From contig JBMZAX010000012.1 in NCBI GenBank assembly GCA_049611805.1, positions 1-64,000 on the forward strand: a stretch of DNA of 64,000 nt. Reading direction: 5' to 3'. The notes beneath the pieces are model-generated. The model ran no database searches, was not told the origin of the DNA, and saw only the letters and a program-made list of their open reading frames with translations. Source of the stretch: UBA7378 sp049611805. Its GTDB lineage: Bacteria > Pseudomonadota > Alphaproteobacteria > RS24. Below, one piece after another: positions 8,192-17,044 of this stretch; position 1 is the first letter of the stretch; the number at the start of each line of letters is the position of its first letter. The translations under genes were made by a program, and so were the position numbers.

Positions 8192-9493
8192 CTAGCGAAT
8201 GAGCGGCGACCAGGCCGGGTCCGAGGCCCAGCCTTCCACCGGAACGGGCTGTTCATTATAGCCCGTAACATCCACCGTCCATAATTTGGGGCCGCCATCG
8301 GCGCCCTTGCTTTCGCGGAAAAACGCCAATACGCGGCCATTTGGCGACCAGGCCGGGCCTTCATTGTGAAAGCCTTCGGTCAAAATGCGCTCGCCGCTGC
8401 CATCGGTTTTCATCACACCGATGAGAAACCGGCCCTTATAGGTTTTGGTAAAAGCGATCAAATCGCCGCGCGGCGACCACACAGGTGTTGCATATCGGCC
8501 CTCGCCATAGCTGATGCGCCGCACATTCGTGCCGTCGGATTCCATAATATAAATTTGCTGCGTGCCCATGCGGTCGGACTCGAAAACGATTTGCCCGCCA
8601 TCGGGCGCGTAGCACGGTGCGGTATCAATGGCGAGAGACGAGGTAAGCCGCCGAGTTTCGCGGGTGCGCAAATCCATTGTGTAAATGTTTGAATTGCCGT
8701 TGCGCTCAAGGCTCATCACAATTTTCTGGCCGTCGGGCGAAAACCGCGGCGCAAAAGTCATGCCCGGAAAATCACCGACGACTTCCTGCTGTCCGGTCTC
8801 AATATTCAGCAGATAAACGCGCGGCTTGTTGCGATAATAAGACAAATAGGTGATTTCCTGCGCGGTCGGGCTGAAGCGCGGGGTCAGCGCCAGCGTGCGC
8901 CCGTCGGTCAGTTCGCTGCGCGCATAGCCGTCTTGATCCATGATTGCCAGCCGCTTGACGCGCTTGTTTTTGGGCCCGGACTCGGACACGAAAACAAGCC
9001 GCGTGTCGAAATATCCGGTTTCTCCGGTCAGGCGTTCATAAATTGCATCGGCGACAAGATGGCTGATGCGCCGCCAGTTTTCCGGCGTGGTGAAAAATTG
9101 CAAACCGGTCATTTGTTGCTGGGCAACCACATCCCACAATCTGAACTCAACCCGCAGGCGTCCGTCATTCTGGCGAATGGCGCGCCCCGTAACCAGCGCC
9201 AGCGCATTGACCAGCCGCCAGTCGCGAAAGCGCGGGCGCACATTCACATCGACCTGCGTTTCAATAAAAGCGGCACGGTCAATCGGGCGGAACAGCCCCG
9301 AACGCTCCAGATCCGCCGTGACGACCTGAGCCAGTTTCATGCCCACCCCGTCTTCACTCACAAAATCCAGCACCGCAATGGGCAGCGGCTCGACATTGCC
9401 TTGCGTGATATCAATCTTCAGCGCGGCATCGGCCGGTGCGCTTGCAAACACACCCAGCGCGACCACCCATCCCAGAAAATTACGAATACCCAT
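8192..9493 (-). CDS. tolB: Tol-Pal system beta-propeller protein TolB
   Basis: Periplasmic TolB couples the TolQRA energy complex to Pal. The 433 residues start with a signal peptide (MGIRNFLGWVVALGVFASAP..., cleaved near ADA-A). An N-terminal alpha/beta domain follows, then a six-bladed propeller whose blades repeat the pattern PRFSPDGQKIV, APCYAPDGGQIVFES, TPVWSPRGDLIAF and GPAWSPNGRVLAF. The ATG at 9493 has AGGAAGGG 9 nt upstream; the longer in-frame form lacks this. It lies 16 bp from tolA and upstream of pal. Confidence 0.97.
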   Translation of the reverse strand: MGIRNFLGWVVALGVFASAPADAALKIDITQGNVEPLPIAVLDFVSEDGVGMKLAQVVTADLERSGLFRPIDRAAFIETQVDVNVRPRFRDWRLVNALALVTGRAIRQNDGRLRVEFRLWDVVAQQQMTGLQFFTTPENWRRISHLVADAIYERLTGETGYFDTRLVFVSESGPKNKRVKRLAIMDQDGYARSELTDGRTLALTPRFSPTAQEITYLSYYRNKPRVYLLNIETGQQEVVGDFPGMTFAPRFSPDGQKIVMSLERNGNSNIYTMDLRTRETRRLTSSLAIDTAPCYAPDGGQIVFESDRMGTQQIYIMESDGTNVRRISYGEGRYATPVWSPRGDLIAFTKTYKGRFLIGVMKTDGSGERILTEGFHNEGPAWSPNGRVLAFFRESKGADGGPKLWTVDVTGYNEQPVPVEGWASDPAWSPLIR

Positions 9494-9509
9494 GAAACAA
9501 CCCTTCCTG

Positions 9510-10334
9510 CTAACCCCCCAGCATTTTGCCGGGATCAAATTTTAATTCAATGTCGCGCCAAGCGGCATATTTTTCGGGCGGCATTTCAAATGGCTGGCAC
9601 CGGCGAATGGCGCGCAACACGCTTTCAGCCGCGGCGCGGAAAAACGGGTCGCCCAATTGCGCGCGGTTCATCACTTTCGGGCCTGCCGAAATCATACCAT
9701 TGGGTGCCAGCGACACACGCACCTGCACAATCAAATCTTCAGCATTGCGCGCGCCCGATGGCGGGTTCCAGCAACGCCGCATCTGGGTGCGGAAGGCGTC
9801 AATCTCATTGAGGGTCAATCTGATATTTTCAGAAGCCACCTCTTCTTCCGCCACCGGCTCGGCCTCGGCCGGCGTATCGGGCGTTTTATTCAGCAAAGCG
9901 CGGATCTGCGACACATCCAGCACCGGCTTCGGCTTGGGCGGCGCAGGCCGCGTCACGGGGCGCAATTGCCGGATTGGGCTGGCTTCGGCGGGTGCTTTTT
10001 CAACCGGCTCGGCAACCGTGTCGGCGGTCTTGTCGACAGGCGGTTCGCGCACCGGTTCGGGAAGCGGCATGGCCTCGGCCGGCGCGGGCGGCGGCGGGGC
10101 CGTCTCACGCGCCACGGGCGGGGCCGGTTTTGCAGATGTGGGTTCTTTTTCCAAAATTTCCTTTTTCGGTTTATCGCGCGTCAGGCGGGTGAACTCTTCC
10201 ACCGTTACAATTTCCACCGGCAATAAGGCGTCATTTGTATCAAGCGTTGTCATGACAGGGGTCCAAAGCCCGACCCCCAGCGCCAGCGCGACGTGAAGCC
10301 CAAGCGAGGCGGATATGTCACGACCGGCAAGCAC
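9510..10334 (-). CDS. tolA: Tol-Pal system protein TolA (TonB C-terminal fold)
   Basis: Inner-membrane-anchored, periplasm-spanning protein energised by TolQR. The 274 residues show one N-terminal transmembrane segment at about 10-27 (LGLHVALALGVGLW). A Pro/Ala/Glu-rich spacer of roughly 110 residues replaces the long helical domain II of enterobacterial TolA. The C-terminal TonB-like domain contains MRRCWNPPSGA and a VLRAIRRCQPF segment, with two cysteines placed as in many TolA C-domains. It sits between tolR and tolB with a very short gap to tolR. Confidence 0.9.
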   Translation of the reverse strand: MLAGRDISASLGLHVALALGVGLWTPVMTTLDTNDALLPVEIVTVEEFTRLTRDKPKKEILEKEPTSAKPAPPVARETAPPPPAPAEAMPLPEPVREPPVDKTADTVAEPVEKAPAEASPIRQLRPVTRPAPPKPKPVLDVSQIRALLNKTPDTPAEAEPVAEEEVASENIRLTLNEIDAFRTQMRRCWNPPSGARNAEDLIVQVRVSLAPNGMISAGPKVMNRAQLGDPFFRAAAESVLRAIRRCQPFEMPPEKYAAWRDIELKFDPGKMLGG

Positions 10335-10339
10335 GGGGT

Positions 10340-10783
10340 CTATTTACGCCCGCTATCTTGTTCGGTAACCAGCGCGACGCGGGTAAATCCGGCATTATTT
10401 ATGCGCGCCACCACCGCCGCCACGCGCCCATAGGCCACATCACGGTCGCCGCGCACATAAATGCGCTGGTCATATCCGGTGCCGATAAGGGCCTTCAGGC
10501 GCGGCACGAGATCGCGCAGCTTAACTTCCGTTTCCTCGATAAAAATCTGACCGCCCTCATTGACCGAAATCGCCAGCGGCTCGTCATCGCCCGTCAGCGC
10601 CTGCGCGCCGGCCTTGGGCAGATTGACGGGCACGCCCACCGTCAATAGCGGGGCGGCGACCATGAACACAATCAACAGCACCAGCATCACATCGACCATC
10701 GGGGTCACATTAATCTCGCTCATGGGCTGGTAACGCGGGCGCCGCTGCGAGGCCGGTTTTTTTTCGGAAGTCGACATGCCCAT
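10340..10783 (-). CDS. tolR: Proton-channel protein TolR (ExbD family)
   Basis: TolR with TolQ forms the proton-driven motor of the Tol system. The 147 residues have a charged cytoplasmic N-terminus, EINVTPMVDVMLVLLIVFMVAAP with the conserved Asp of the single transmembrane helix, and a periplasmic domain ending ARINNAGFTRVALVTEQ. A second in-frame ATG two codons downstream is also possible. It is separated from tolQ by only 5 bp, so co-translation is likely. Confidence 0.96.
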   Translation of the reverse strand: MGMSTSEKKPASQRRPRYQPMSEINVTPMVDVMLVLLIVFMVAAPLLTVGVPVNLPKAGAQALTGDDEPLAISVNEGGQIFIEETEVKLRDLVPRLKALIGTGYDQRIYVRGDRDVAYGRVAAVVARINNAGFTRVALVTEQDSGRK

Positions 10784-10788
10784 CGCTT

Positions 10789-11499
10789 TTATCCGTTGTC
10801 AGACTGGCGCGCGAGCAGCACGGCAAAATCATCGGCAAACAAATCAAGGCGCGCACCGAAGCGTGTCAGATCATGGGAGAATTTATTATAGGCGATAACG
10901 GCCGGTATGGCCGCCAGCAGCCCCAGACCGGTGGCAAAAAGCGCCTCGGCGATACCCGGCGCAACCACGGCCAAATTGGTGTCGCGCGTCATGGCAATCG
11001 CCTGAAAGCTGTTCATAATGCCCCATACCGTGCCGAAAAGACCGATAAAGGGCGCAACCGCACCGACCGTGGCCAAAAACAGCATGCGCCGCTCCAAAAG
11101 CCCCATTTCGCGTGCCACGGCGGAGGTCAGTGTCCGCTCCACCCGGCGGATTAAATTGGCATTGTTCTGATTTTTCTTGCCCTTCTCGCCACGCGCAAAC
11201 TCGCGCATGGCGGCAATGAAAACGCCCGACATCGGGTCGGGGCGGCCCGAATTGACCTTGCGATAAAGGTTTTGCAACGAGTCTCCCGACCAGAATTGCT
11301 GTTCGAAATCCCCTGCCGCCTTGTCGATGCGCCGGAAAAGAAAGGTTTTTTCAAAAATAATCGCCCAACTCCAGACGGATGAGAAAATCAGTCCGATCAT
11401 GACAAGTTTGACAACGATATCGGCGCGTATAAATAGCGCCCATAATGAAAAATCTGTGGCTGCGGCCAGCGCCGACGGTTCAAGGGCTACCGTTTCCAT
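10789..11499 (-). CDS. tolQ: Proton-channel protein TolQ (ExbB/MotA family)
   Basis: Inner-membrane component of the Tol motor. The 236 residues contain three predicted transmembrane helices, near 25-45, 140-165 and 180-205. The conserved MotA/ExbB core includes MGLLERRMLFLATVGAVAPFIGLFGTVWGIMNSF followed in the third helix by GIAEALFATGLGLLAAIPAVIAYN; each is an unmistakable TolQ signature. It begins the tolQRAB-pal-cpoB cluster directly after ybgC. Confidence 0.96.
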   Translation of the reverse strand: METVALEPSALAAATDFSLWALFIRADIVVKLVMIGLIFSSVWSWAIIFEKTFLFRRIDKAAGDFEQQFWSGDSLQNLYRKVNSGRPDPMSGVFIAAMREFARGEKGKKNQNNANLIRRVERTLTSAVAREMGLLERRMLFLATVGAVAPFIGLFGTVWGIMNSFQAIAMTRDTNLAVVAPGIAEALFATGLGLLAAIPAVIAYNKFSHDLTRFGARLDLFADDFAVLLARQSDNG

Positions 11500-11567
11500 C
11501 TGTTACCTCTGTGCATTTTCGCGAAAAGATTAATGTGAAATTGTGACAAAACTTGGGCTGGCGGGTG

Positions 11568-12029
11568 TCACCCGCGTTGCGGCGCGTTAAAATCCGGCGG
11601 CTTATCGATGAGCCAGGGCGCCATCTGATCGACCGTTTTGGCGGGCATGCGCCGCGGCTTGCCGTCAAGGTCAATGCAAGCCGCTTGAATTTCTGCCTGC
11701 CACAATAATTCCCCGTCGCGGCGAATGGTTTGCCAAGCGGTCAGACGCGGGCCCCGCGCGGCGGTAAAAATCGTCTCCACCACCAGCACATCATCAATGC
11801 GCGCCGGTGCGACAAAATCAATATTCATGCCGCGCACCACAAAGGCCAGCGGCGGCTCATGCGTCAGCAAATCGGAATGAATGACACCGGCAAGCCGCAG
11901 GAAACTGGAACGACCGCGCTCGGCAAATTTCAGATAATTGGCGTGATACACCACGCCGGAAAAATCAGTGTCTTCGTAATAGACACGCATATCGAGCTTG
12001 TGAATTTTATCCGTAAACGCGCCGTCCAT
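11568..12029 (-). CDS. ybgC: Acyl-CoA thioesterase YbgC (hotdog fold)
   Basis: Small hotdog-fold thioesterase acting on acyl-CoA or acyl-ACP; conserved at the head of tol-pal clusters. The 153 residues contain the family motif YYEDTDFSGVVYHANYLKFAERGR at 17-40, with Asp22 at the position of the catalytic Asp18 of E. coli YbgC. It starts 14 bp after ruvB and precedes tolQ. The in vivo substrate cannot be read from sequence. Confidence 0.93.
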   Translation of the reverse strand: MDGAFTDKIHKLDMRVYYEDTDFSGVVYHANYLKFAERGRSSFLRLAGVIHSDLLTHEPPLAFVVRGMNIDFVAPARIDDVLVVETIFTAARGPRLTAWQTIRRDGELLWQAEIQAACIDLDGKPRRMPAKTVDQMAPWLIDKPPDFNAPQRG

Positions 12030-12043
12030 TCGCCCCGTATCCT

Positions 12044-13066
12044 TTATTCCTTGGCCGTGTCAAAAAGATCGCCATCATAGCCGCGCGGCAAATCCAGCCC
12101 CAAATGTTCAAACGCCACGGGCATGAGAACGCGACCCCGCGGGGTGCGATTGACAAACCCAAGCTGGATCAAAAACGGCTCGACAATATCTTCCAGCGCG
12201 TCACGCGGCTCGCCCAATGCGGCGGCCATCGTGTCAATACCGACCGGGCCGCCCATGAATTTTTCGGCCATCACCTTCAAATAGCGGTGGTCGAGCGCAT
12301 CCAGCCCGCGGCTGTCAACATCAAGACGTTTGAGCGCGCGGTCGGCGAGTTGTGCATCAATGCGCGTCGCGTTCTCAAAGCTTGCAAAATCGCGCACGCG
12401 CCGCAATAAGCGCCCCGCCACACGCGGTGTGCCGCGCGCGCGTCCGGCGATTTCGCGCGCGCCGTCATCGGTGACATCCAGCCCCATCAGCGCGCTGTTG
12501 CGGCGAATGATTTGCTCCAATTCTTCAATGTCGTAAAATTCCAGATAAACCGGAATGCCGAAACGGTCGCGCAAGGGCGTTGTCAGCAGGCCGGAGCGCG
12601 TGGTGGCCCCAACCAGCGTAAACGGCGGCAGGTCGATTTTGACCGAGCGCGCGGCGGGGCCCTCGCCGATCATCAAATCAAGCTCGAAATCTTCCATCGC
12701 CGGATATAATATTTCTTCAACCGCCGGGCTCAGCCTGTGTATCTCGTCGATGAACAAAACATCATGCGGTTCCAGATTTGTCAGGAGTGATGCCAGATCT
12801 CCGGCCTTTGAAATGACCGGGCCGGATGTCGAACGAAAGCCCGTTCCCAATTCACGCGCGATAATCTGCGCCAGCGTGGTCTTGCCAAGCCCCGGCGGGC
12901 CGGCCAGCAGCACATGGTCAAGCGCCTCTTTACGCCCGCGCGCCGCGCCGATGAAAACAGAGAGGTTTTCGCGGCCCTTTTTCTGGCCGATAAACCCGTC
13001 AAGCGAGGTCGGCCGCAAGGCGGTATCGTGGTCGTCGCCCGCCGCATCTATCAGCCGGTCGGTCAT
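12044..13066 (-). CDS. ruvB: Holliday junction branch-migration helicase RuvB
   Basis: Hexameric AAA+ motor that drives branch migration of Holliday junctions with RuvA. The 340 residues show RPTSLDGFIGQ near the N-terminus, Walker A GPPGLGKT at 56-63, Walker B LFIDEIH at 104-110, sensor 1 in GATTRSG, the arginine-finger LRDRFG, and a C-terminal winged helix with PRGRVLMPVAFEHLGL. It overlaps the ruvA stop by 4 bp (ATGA), so the ruvCAB genes are translationally coupled. Confidence 0.98.
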   Translation of the reverse strand: MTDRLIDAAGDDHDTALRPTSLDGFIGQKKGRENLSVFIGAARGRKEALDHVLLAGPPGLGKTTLAQIIARELGTGFRSTSGPVISKAGDLASLLTNLEPHDVLFIDEIHRLSPAVEEILYPAMEDFELDLMIGEGPAARSVKIDLPPFTLVGATTRSGLLTTPLRDRFGIPVYLEFYDIEELEQIIRRNSALMGLDVTDDGAREIAGRARGTPRVAGRLLRRVRDFASFENATRIDAQLADRALKRLDVDSRGLDALDHRYLKVMAEKFMGGPVGIDTMAAALGEPRDALEDIVEPFLIQLGFVNRTPRGRVLMPVAFEHLGLDLPRGYDGDLFDTAKE

Positions 13067-13677
13067 TTTGCCAACTCCTTCAGGGCTTTGCGTATCAGGG
13101 TTTCGGCGCTCTCATCCTCATCCTCATCACCATTCAAGCCTGCCGCCGCCGCTTGCAGGGCGCGGTGCGCTTCGGCGCGCTGATATCCCAAATTGGTCAG
13201 TGCGGACATGGCATCCAGATGGGCCTGCGACGCCGTCGAACCGGCATCGGCACTTGCGGCCACGCCAAAAGCGGCTTCGGGAATTTTGTCTTTCAACTCC
13301 TGCACAATGCGCTGGGCGACTTTCGGGCCGACACCGGGGGCGCGCGCGACCATGGCTTTGTCTTCGGCGGCCACGGCCTGCACAAGGTCGCCGGGCGACA
13401 ACACGCCCTGAATGGCCAGTGCAACCTTGGCACCAACCCCCTGCACGCCCATGAGAAGCTTGAACAAGCTGCGCTCTTCTTCGCTCAAAAACCCGAACAG
13501 CCGAAACTGGTCTTCGCGCACATAAGTTTCGATTGCCAGCGACACCGCCTCGCCATCGGGCGGGCATCCGTCCAAGAGCCGCGCCGAGCCTTCGACCATA
13601 TAGCCGACGCCGCCCACATCCACGAGCACCCAGTTCTCGCCGCGCCCGTCCACGCGACCGCGCAATCGCCCGATCAT
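13063..13677 (-). CDS. ruvA: Holliday junction DNA-binding protein RuvA
   Basis: RuvA tetramers bind four-way junctions and recruit RuvB. The 204 residues begin MIGRLRGRVD with the OB-fold, then two helix-hairpin-helix motifs (LLMGVQGVGAKVALAIQG and ARAPGVGPKVAQRIVQELKDK). The C-terminal domain III that contacts RuvB includes ALTNLGYQRAEAHRAL, after an Ala/Ser-rich linker. There are 4-bp overlaps with both ruvC and ruvB. Confidence 0.98.
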   Translation of the reverse strand: MIGRLRGRVDGRGENWVLVDVGGVGYMVEGSARLLDGCPPDGEAVSLAIETYVREDQFRLFGFLSEEERSLFKLLMGVQGVGAKVALAIQGVLSPGDLVQAVAAEDKAMVARAPGVGPKVAQRIVQELKDKIPEAAFGVAASADAGSTASQAHLDAMSALTNLGYQRAEAHRALQAAAAGLNGDEDEDESAETLIRKALKELAK

Positions 13678-14198
13678 CTACCGACCTCCAGCGCCTGCGC
13701 CAGACGCCCGCCAAGGTCTCCGGCATGGGCCAGCGTAATCGCCACGGCCAGCGCATCGGCGGCGTGTTCGTCTGCAATGCGCGCCTGCGGCAACAACACT
13801 TTGATCATGGCCGCGATTTGTTCCTTGGCCGCATGGCCCGACCCCGTCACGGCGCGTTTGATGAAATTGGGCGCATATTCATGCACCGGAATATTGCGCC
13901 GCGCCGGCACCAGCAGACAGACCGCGCGCGCCTGACCCAGCTTGAGCGTGGCGGCACCGTCGCGATTGACGAAAGTTTGCTCGACGCCTGCATGGTCGGC
14001 CCCCCAAGTGTCAAACACCTCTTCCAGCCCGTTTTCGATTTGCAAAAGGCGTGTCGGCAAGGCATCAGCCTGCTTTGAGGCGATGGAGCCGTTCGCCACA
14101 TGAACGAGCTTCGGGCCCGTCACATCGATAACTCCCCAGCCGGTAAAGCGAAGCCCGGGGTCAAGCCCGATCAGGCGGTGGCTGGAGGTGGTGCTCAT
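13674..14198 (-). CDS. ruvC: Holliday junction endonuclease RuvC
   Basis: Resolves Holliday junctions by paired nicks. The 174 residues carry the RNase H-like acidic site: Asp13 in IGLDPGLRFTGWG, Glu73 in GVEQTFVNRDG, and Asp148 in ADEHAADALAVA. The position of E. coli Asp138 is His145 here; a histidine at that site also occurs in Thermus RuvC, so activity is expected. It leads ruvCAB and is 18 bp after the yebC stop. Confidence 0.96.
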   Translation of the reverse strand: MSTTSSHRLIGLDPGLRFTGWGVIDVTGPKLVHVANGSIASKQADALPTRLLQIENGLEEVFDTWGADHAGVEQTFVNRDGAATLKLGQARAVCLLVPARRNIPVHEYAPNFIKRAVTGSGHAAKEQIAAMIKVLLPQARIADEHAADALAVAITLAHAGDLGGRLAQALEVGR

Positions 14199-14216
14199 GC
14201 GAATTTTTCCTTCCGC

Positions 14217-14963
14217 TCAGCTTGACAATTTTTCCATCACCTCATCGGCAATATCAAAATTTGCGTAAACATTTTGCACATCGTCAAGGTCGTCCAGCGC
14301 GTCCATGAATTTCAGCACTTTCTCGGCTGCCTCGGCATCGACCGGCACATCATTTTGCGGCTTCCACACAATGCTTGCCGCTTGCGGCTCACCCAGAACA
14401 CCGGCAAGCACATCGACCACGCCGTGCAAATCTTCCATCGTGCAGATGATTTCATGGCCGTCATCGCCCGATATGACATCTTCGGCACCGGCTTCGATGG
14501 CCGCCTCGAACACCGCCTCGGCGTCGGCGGCGTCAGCTCCGTATTCGATCGAGCCGACCCTGTCAAACATGAACGACACCGAGCCGGTTTCACCCATATT
14601 GCCGCCCGATTTGGAAAAGGTCGAGCGCACATCGCTTGCCGTGCGATTGCGATTATCGGTCAACGTTTCGACAATGACGCCAATCCCGGCCGGGCCAAAA
14701 CCCTCATAGCGCACTTCGTCATAATTTTCGCCGTCAGCATCGGCACTTTTCTTGATGGCGCGCTCAATATTGTCTTTCGGCATATTCTGGGCGCGCGCCG
14801 CGAGAATGGCCGTGCGCAGGCGCGGATTGCTGTCCGGGTCCGGCATGCCCATTTTGGCGGCCACGGTTATTTCTTTTGCCAGACGCGAGAAAATTTTCGC
14901 GCGCTTTTTGTCCTGGGCACCCTTGCGGTGCTGAATATTTTTAAACTTGGAATGGCCTGCCAT
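14217..14963 (-). CDS. yebC: YebC/PmpR family regulatory/translation factor
   Basis: YebC-family proteins are described as transcriptional regulators and, for some members, as factors easing ribosome stalling on proline-rich nascent chains. The 248-residue form begins with the invariant MAGHSKFKNIQHRKGAQD; an ATG six codons upstream is in frame but not conserved. The family core MPKDNIERAIKKS and YEGFGPAGIGVIVETLTDNRNRT is complete, and the acidic C-terminus is typical. It lies directly upstream of ruvCAB, the usual association. Confidence 0.95.
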   Translation of the reverse strand: MAGHSKFKNIQHRKGAQDKKRAKIFSRLAKEITVAAKMGMPDPDSNPRLRTAILAARAQNMPKDNIERAIKKSADADGENYDEVRYEGFGPAGIGVIVETLTDNRNRTASDVRSTFSKSGGNMGETGSVSFMFDRVGSIEYGADAADAEAVFEAAIEAGAEDVISGDDGHEIICTMEDLHGVVDVLAGVLGEPQAASIVWKPQNDVPVDAEAAEKVLKFMDALDDLDDVQNVYANFDIADEVMEKLSS

Positions 14964-15037
14964 AGGGTTCAACTCTGCCAAAGTGAAAATTCAACGCTCC
15001 CGGCACCGCGAAAGCATGCCGAATCACTCGACATAGA

Positions 15038-15850
15038 TTAGCCGTTCATCGCCGTACTGGAAAGCCTGCCGCCAAAACGAAGCGGCGCAATATCAACCGC
15101 CAGCCCGCTTTGGTCGTCGGTTTCAACCATCACGCCGCAAAGCGTCGGCGTGCCCGGTGCCGGCGCGAAGCGTCCGCCGCGCAATTTGGTGCGAAAGCGC
15201 TTTAACGGCTCTTCTTTTTCCATGCCGATAACACTGTCATAATCGCCGCACATGCCGGCATCAGTCTGATAGGCCGTGCCGTTCGGCAAAATCTGCGCGT
15301 CTGCGGTCGGCACATGGGTGTGCGTACCGACGACAAGGCTCGCGCGCCCGTCGCAAAAATGCCCCATCGCCATTTTCTCCGACGTCGCCTCGGCATGCAC
15401 ATCAACGATAATGGCATCGGCCGCCTCGCCCAGCGGACACGCCGCCAATTCGCGCTCAATAGCGACAAACGGGTCGTCCAGCGTTTCCATGAACAACTGG
15501 CCCATAACATTGACCACCATCACACGCCGCTCGCCCGCCTGATAAAGATTGGCACCGATGCCCGGCGTGCCGGACGGAAAGTTTACCGGTCGCAACAGGC
15601 GGTTTTCAGTGTCGATATAGCCCTGAATTTCCTGCTGATCCCAAACGTGATTGCCGGTCGAAATGACATCGACACCGGCTTCGAAAAAAGCCTCGGCAAT
15701 CGCCGGTGTAATGCCGAAACCGCCGGCGGCATTTTCGCCGTTTACGATGACGAAATCGAGCGCCCATTGTTTGCGCCATAGCGGCACCTGCCGCAACACG
15801 GCTTCGCGCGCCGCGCGGCCCATGACATCTCCGAGAAACAAAATTTTCAT
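15038..15850 (-). CDS. YmdB-like metallophosphoesterase (TIGR00282 family)
   Basis: Calcineurin-like phosphoesterase of the family whose Bacillus member YmdB hydrolyses 2',3'-cyclic nucleotides. The 270 residues show the metal-binding motifs MKILFLGDVMGR (Asp8), VNGENAAGG (Asn37-Glu38), STGNHVWD (GNH), DVHAEATSEK and VVGTHTHVPTAD. The start overlaps the fau stop by 4 bp. Its biological substrate in Alphaproteobacteria is not established, so no gene symbol is given. Confidence 0.9.
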   Translation of the reverse strand: MKILFLGDVMGRAAREAVLRQVPLWRKQWALDFVIVNGENAAGGFGITPAIAEAFFEAGVDVISTGNHVWDQQEIQGYIDTENRLLRPVNFPSGTPGIGANLYQAGERRVMVVNVMGQLFMETLDDPFVAIERELAACPLGEAADAIIVDVHAEATSEKMAMGHFCDGRASLVVGTHTHVPTADAQILPNGTAYQTDAGMCGDYDSVIGMEKEEPLKRFRTKLRGGRFAPAPGTPTLCGVMVETDDQSGLAVDIAPLRFGGRLSSTAMNG

Positions 15851-16422
15851 AAACGCTCACCTTCACCACACATAATTGCCCGCGTCGGCGTCACCACCAT
15901 ATCAAGCGGCGCATCGTGCGGTTCCACCGGACATTTTTCAACCATCTGCTCGTCAAAAGCCAGTCCGATTGCACGCAGATGACATTTTTTTCGCAAAATC
16001 CCAAGCGTTCGGTCATAGTGCCCGCCGCCGCGCCCCAGCCGCGCCCCGGTTGCATCAAACGCCAGCAAGGGCAAAATAATCACGCTCGGCGCACATGCAG
16101 GCGCATCTTTGTCGGGGGCAAGCATACCGGCCGCATCGGGCACCAAATCCGTGTCGGTTTCAAAAATGCGAAAACTCAACGGGCCGTTTTCATGTGTCAC
16201 GGGCAGTGCCAGCGGCACATTGCGGGCGCGCAAAAGCGCGATCAAATCATCGCTGCCAATTTCGCCGCCTGATGCATGATACACCGCCACACAGTCTTGG
16301 CTTGGGTCCAGCGGCACTTGCGCGTCGAAATTGCGGGCCACATCTTGCGCCGCAGACGGGTGCGCGCTTTGAAGCGAGGGGCGCAAGCCCAGCATGTGTC
16401 GGCGCAAGTCGGTTTTCGACAT
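15847..16422 (-). CDS. fau: 5-formyltetrahydrofolate cyclo-ligase
   Basis: Converts 5-formyl-THF to 5,10-methenyl-THF using ATP, recycling an inhibitory folate. The 191 residues show an N-terminal basic segment (KTDLRRHML), LALPVTHENGPLSFR, and the C-terminal GARLGRGGGHYDRTLG, the ATP/folate site signature. It lies immediately downstream of 6S RNA, the zapA-ssrS-fau order shared by E. coli and many Alphaproteobacteria, and overlaps the YmdB-like gene by 4 bp. Confidence 0.93.
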   Translation of the reverse strand: MSKTDLRRHMLGLRPSLQSAHPSAAQDVARNFDAQVPLDPSQDCVAVYHASGGEIGSDDLIALLRARNVPLALPVTHENGPLSFRIFETDTDLVPDAAGMLAPDKDAPACAPSVIILPLLAFDATGARLGRGGGHYDRTLGILRKKCHLRAIGLAFDEQMVEKCPVEPHDAPLDMVVTPTRAIMCGEGERL

Positions 16423-16470
16423 CAGCTCCCCCGTTTGCGACCTTCGTGTCTGCGCGCAAGCAAATTCAAG

Positions 16471-16623
16471 TGGAACCGCCCTGACCGTCGCTTACAGTAT
16501 CCTCGGAGACCTACATAAGTAGGTGGGCACCGTGTGCGACCGGCCACGACCGGCCACAGTGACAGTTCCCGAAAGGATCGTAAGGCCCCGAGCGCAATGG
16601 TAAGCGTCGCATCGGGCAGTCCC
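16471..16623 (-). ncRNA. ssrS: 6S RNA
   Basis: Located between zapA and fau on the same strand, the hallmark position of 6S RNA, which binds sigma70 RNA polymerase. The ends pair (GGACTGCCC with GGGCGGTTCC, with G-U pairs). CGCTTAC pairs with GTAAGCG and CTCGG with CCGAG, flanking an internal bubble, and a small hairpin ACCTAC-TTAT-GTAGGT sits in the 3' strand as in other alphaproteobacterial 6S RNAs. The apical region contains a 10-bp tandem duplication (16538-16557). The ends are estimated from pairing and may be off by several nucleotides. Confidence 0.85.
16538..16557. repeat. 10-bp tandem duplication inside the 6S RNA gene
   Basis: GACCGGCCAC occurs twice, perfectly, in the apical arm of the 6S RNA, lengthening the terminal stem-loop region without disturbing the central bubble. 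Confidence 0.9.
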
Positions 16624-16633
16624 ACATGATTAT

Positions 16634-17044
16634 TTAGCCCGTATTCATCGGCGGCACATCAATAGCTTGTTCGGTTTCCTCCGGCGCCACCATGGACAGC
16701 AGGTCTTCGACGCGCTCGGCCGCTTGTTCAAGCGCACCGCTGACCATGTTTTCCAACTCCTCAATACGGTCATGCAAATCCTGACGCGCGGCGGTGGTCT
16801 TTTCGATCTCGTCGCGCACGCGCCCAATTTCATGGCGCAGATCGCGCAATTCATTGCACATGGTCAGCCCGGTAAGCACCAGCAAATGACTGTCGCCCGC
16901 ACGATGTCCGGGCCCGACATCACGTCGTATATTGGCAATGCGGGTCGCCAAATCCTCGGCCAGTTGTTTCACCTGCGCTTCTTCGCCGTCCCGACACATA
17001 ATCTGAAACGGACGCGAGTTGATTGAAATTGTTAACTCGGCCAC
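16634..17044 (-). CDS. zapA: Cell-division protein ZapA
   Basis: ZapA cross-links FtsZ filaments at the division site. The 136 residues begin AELTISINSRPFQIMCRDGEE, the ZapA N-domain, followed by VKQLAEDLATRIANIRRDVG and a long C-terminal coiled coil rich in Glu/Arg. The start is a GTG placed immediately after the TAG of the upstream coiled-coil gene, so translation is probably coupled. 6S RNA follows. Confidence 0.9.
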   Translation of the reverse strand: MAELTISINSRPFQIMCRDGEEAQVKQLAEDLATRIANIRRDVGPGHRAGDSHLLVLTGLTMCNELRDLRHEIGRVRDEIEKTTAARQDLHDRIEELENMVSGALEQAAERVEDLLSMVAPEETEQAIDVPPMNTG

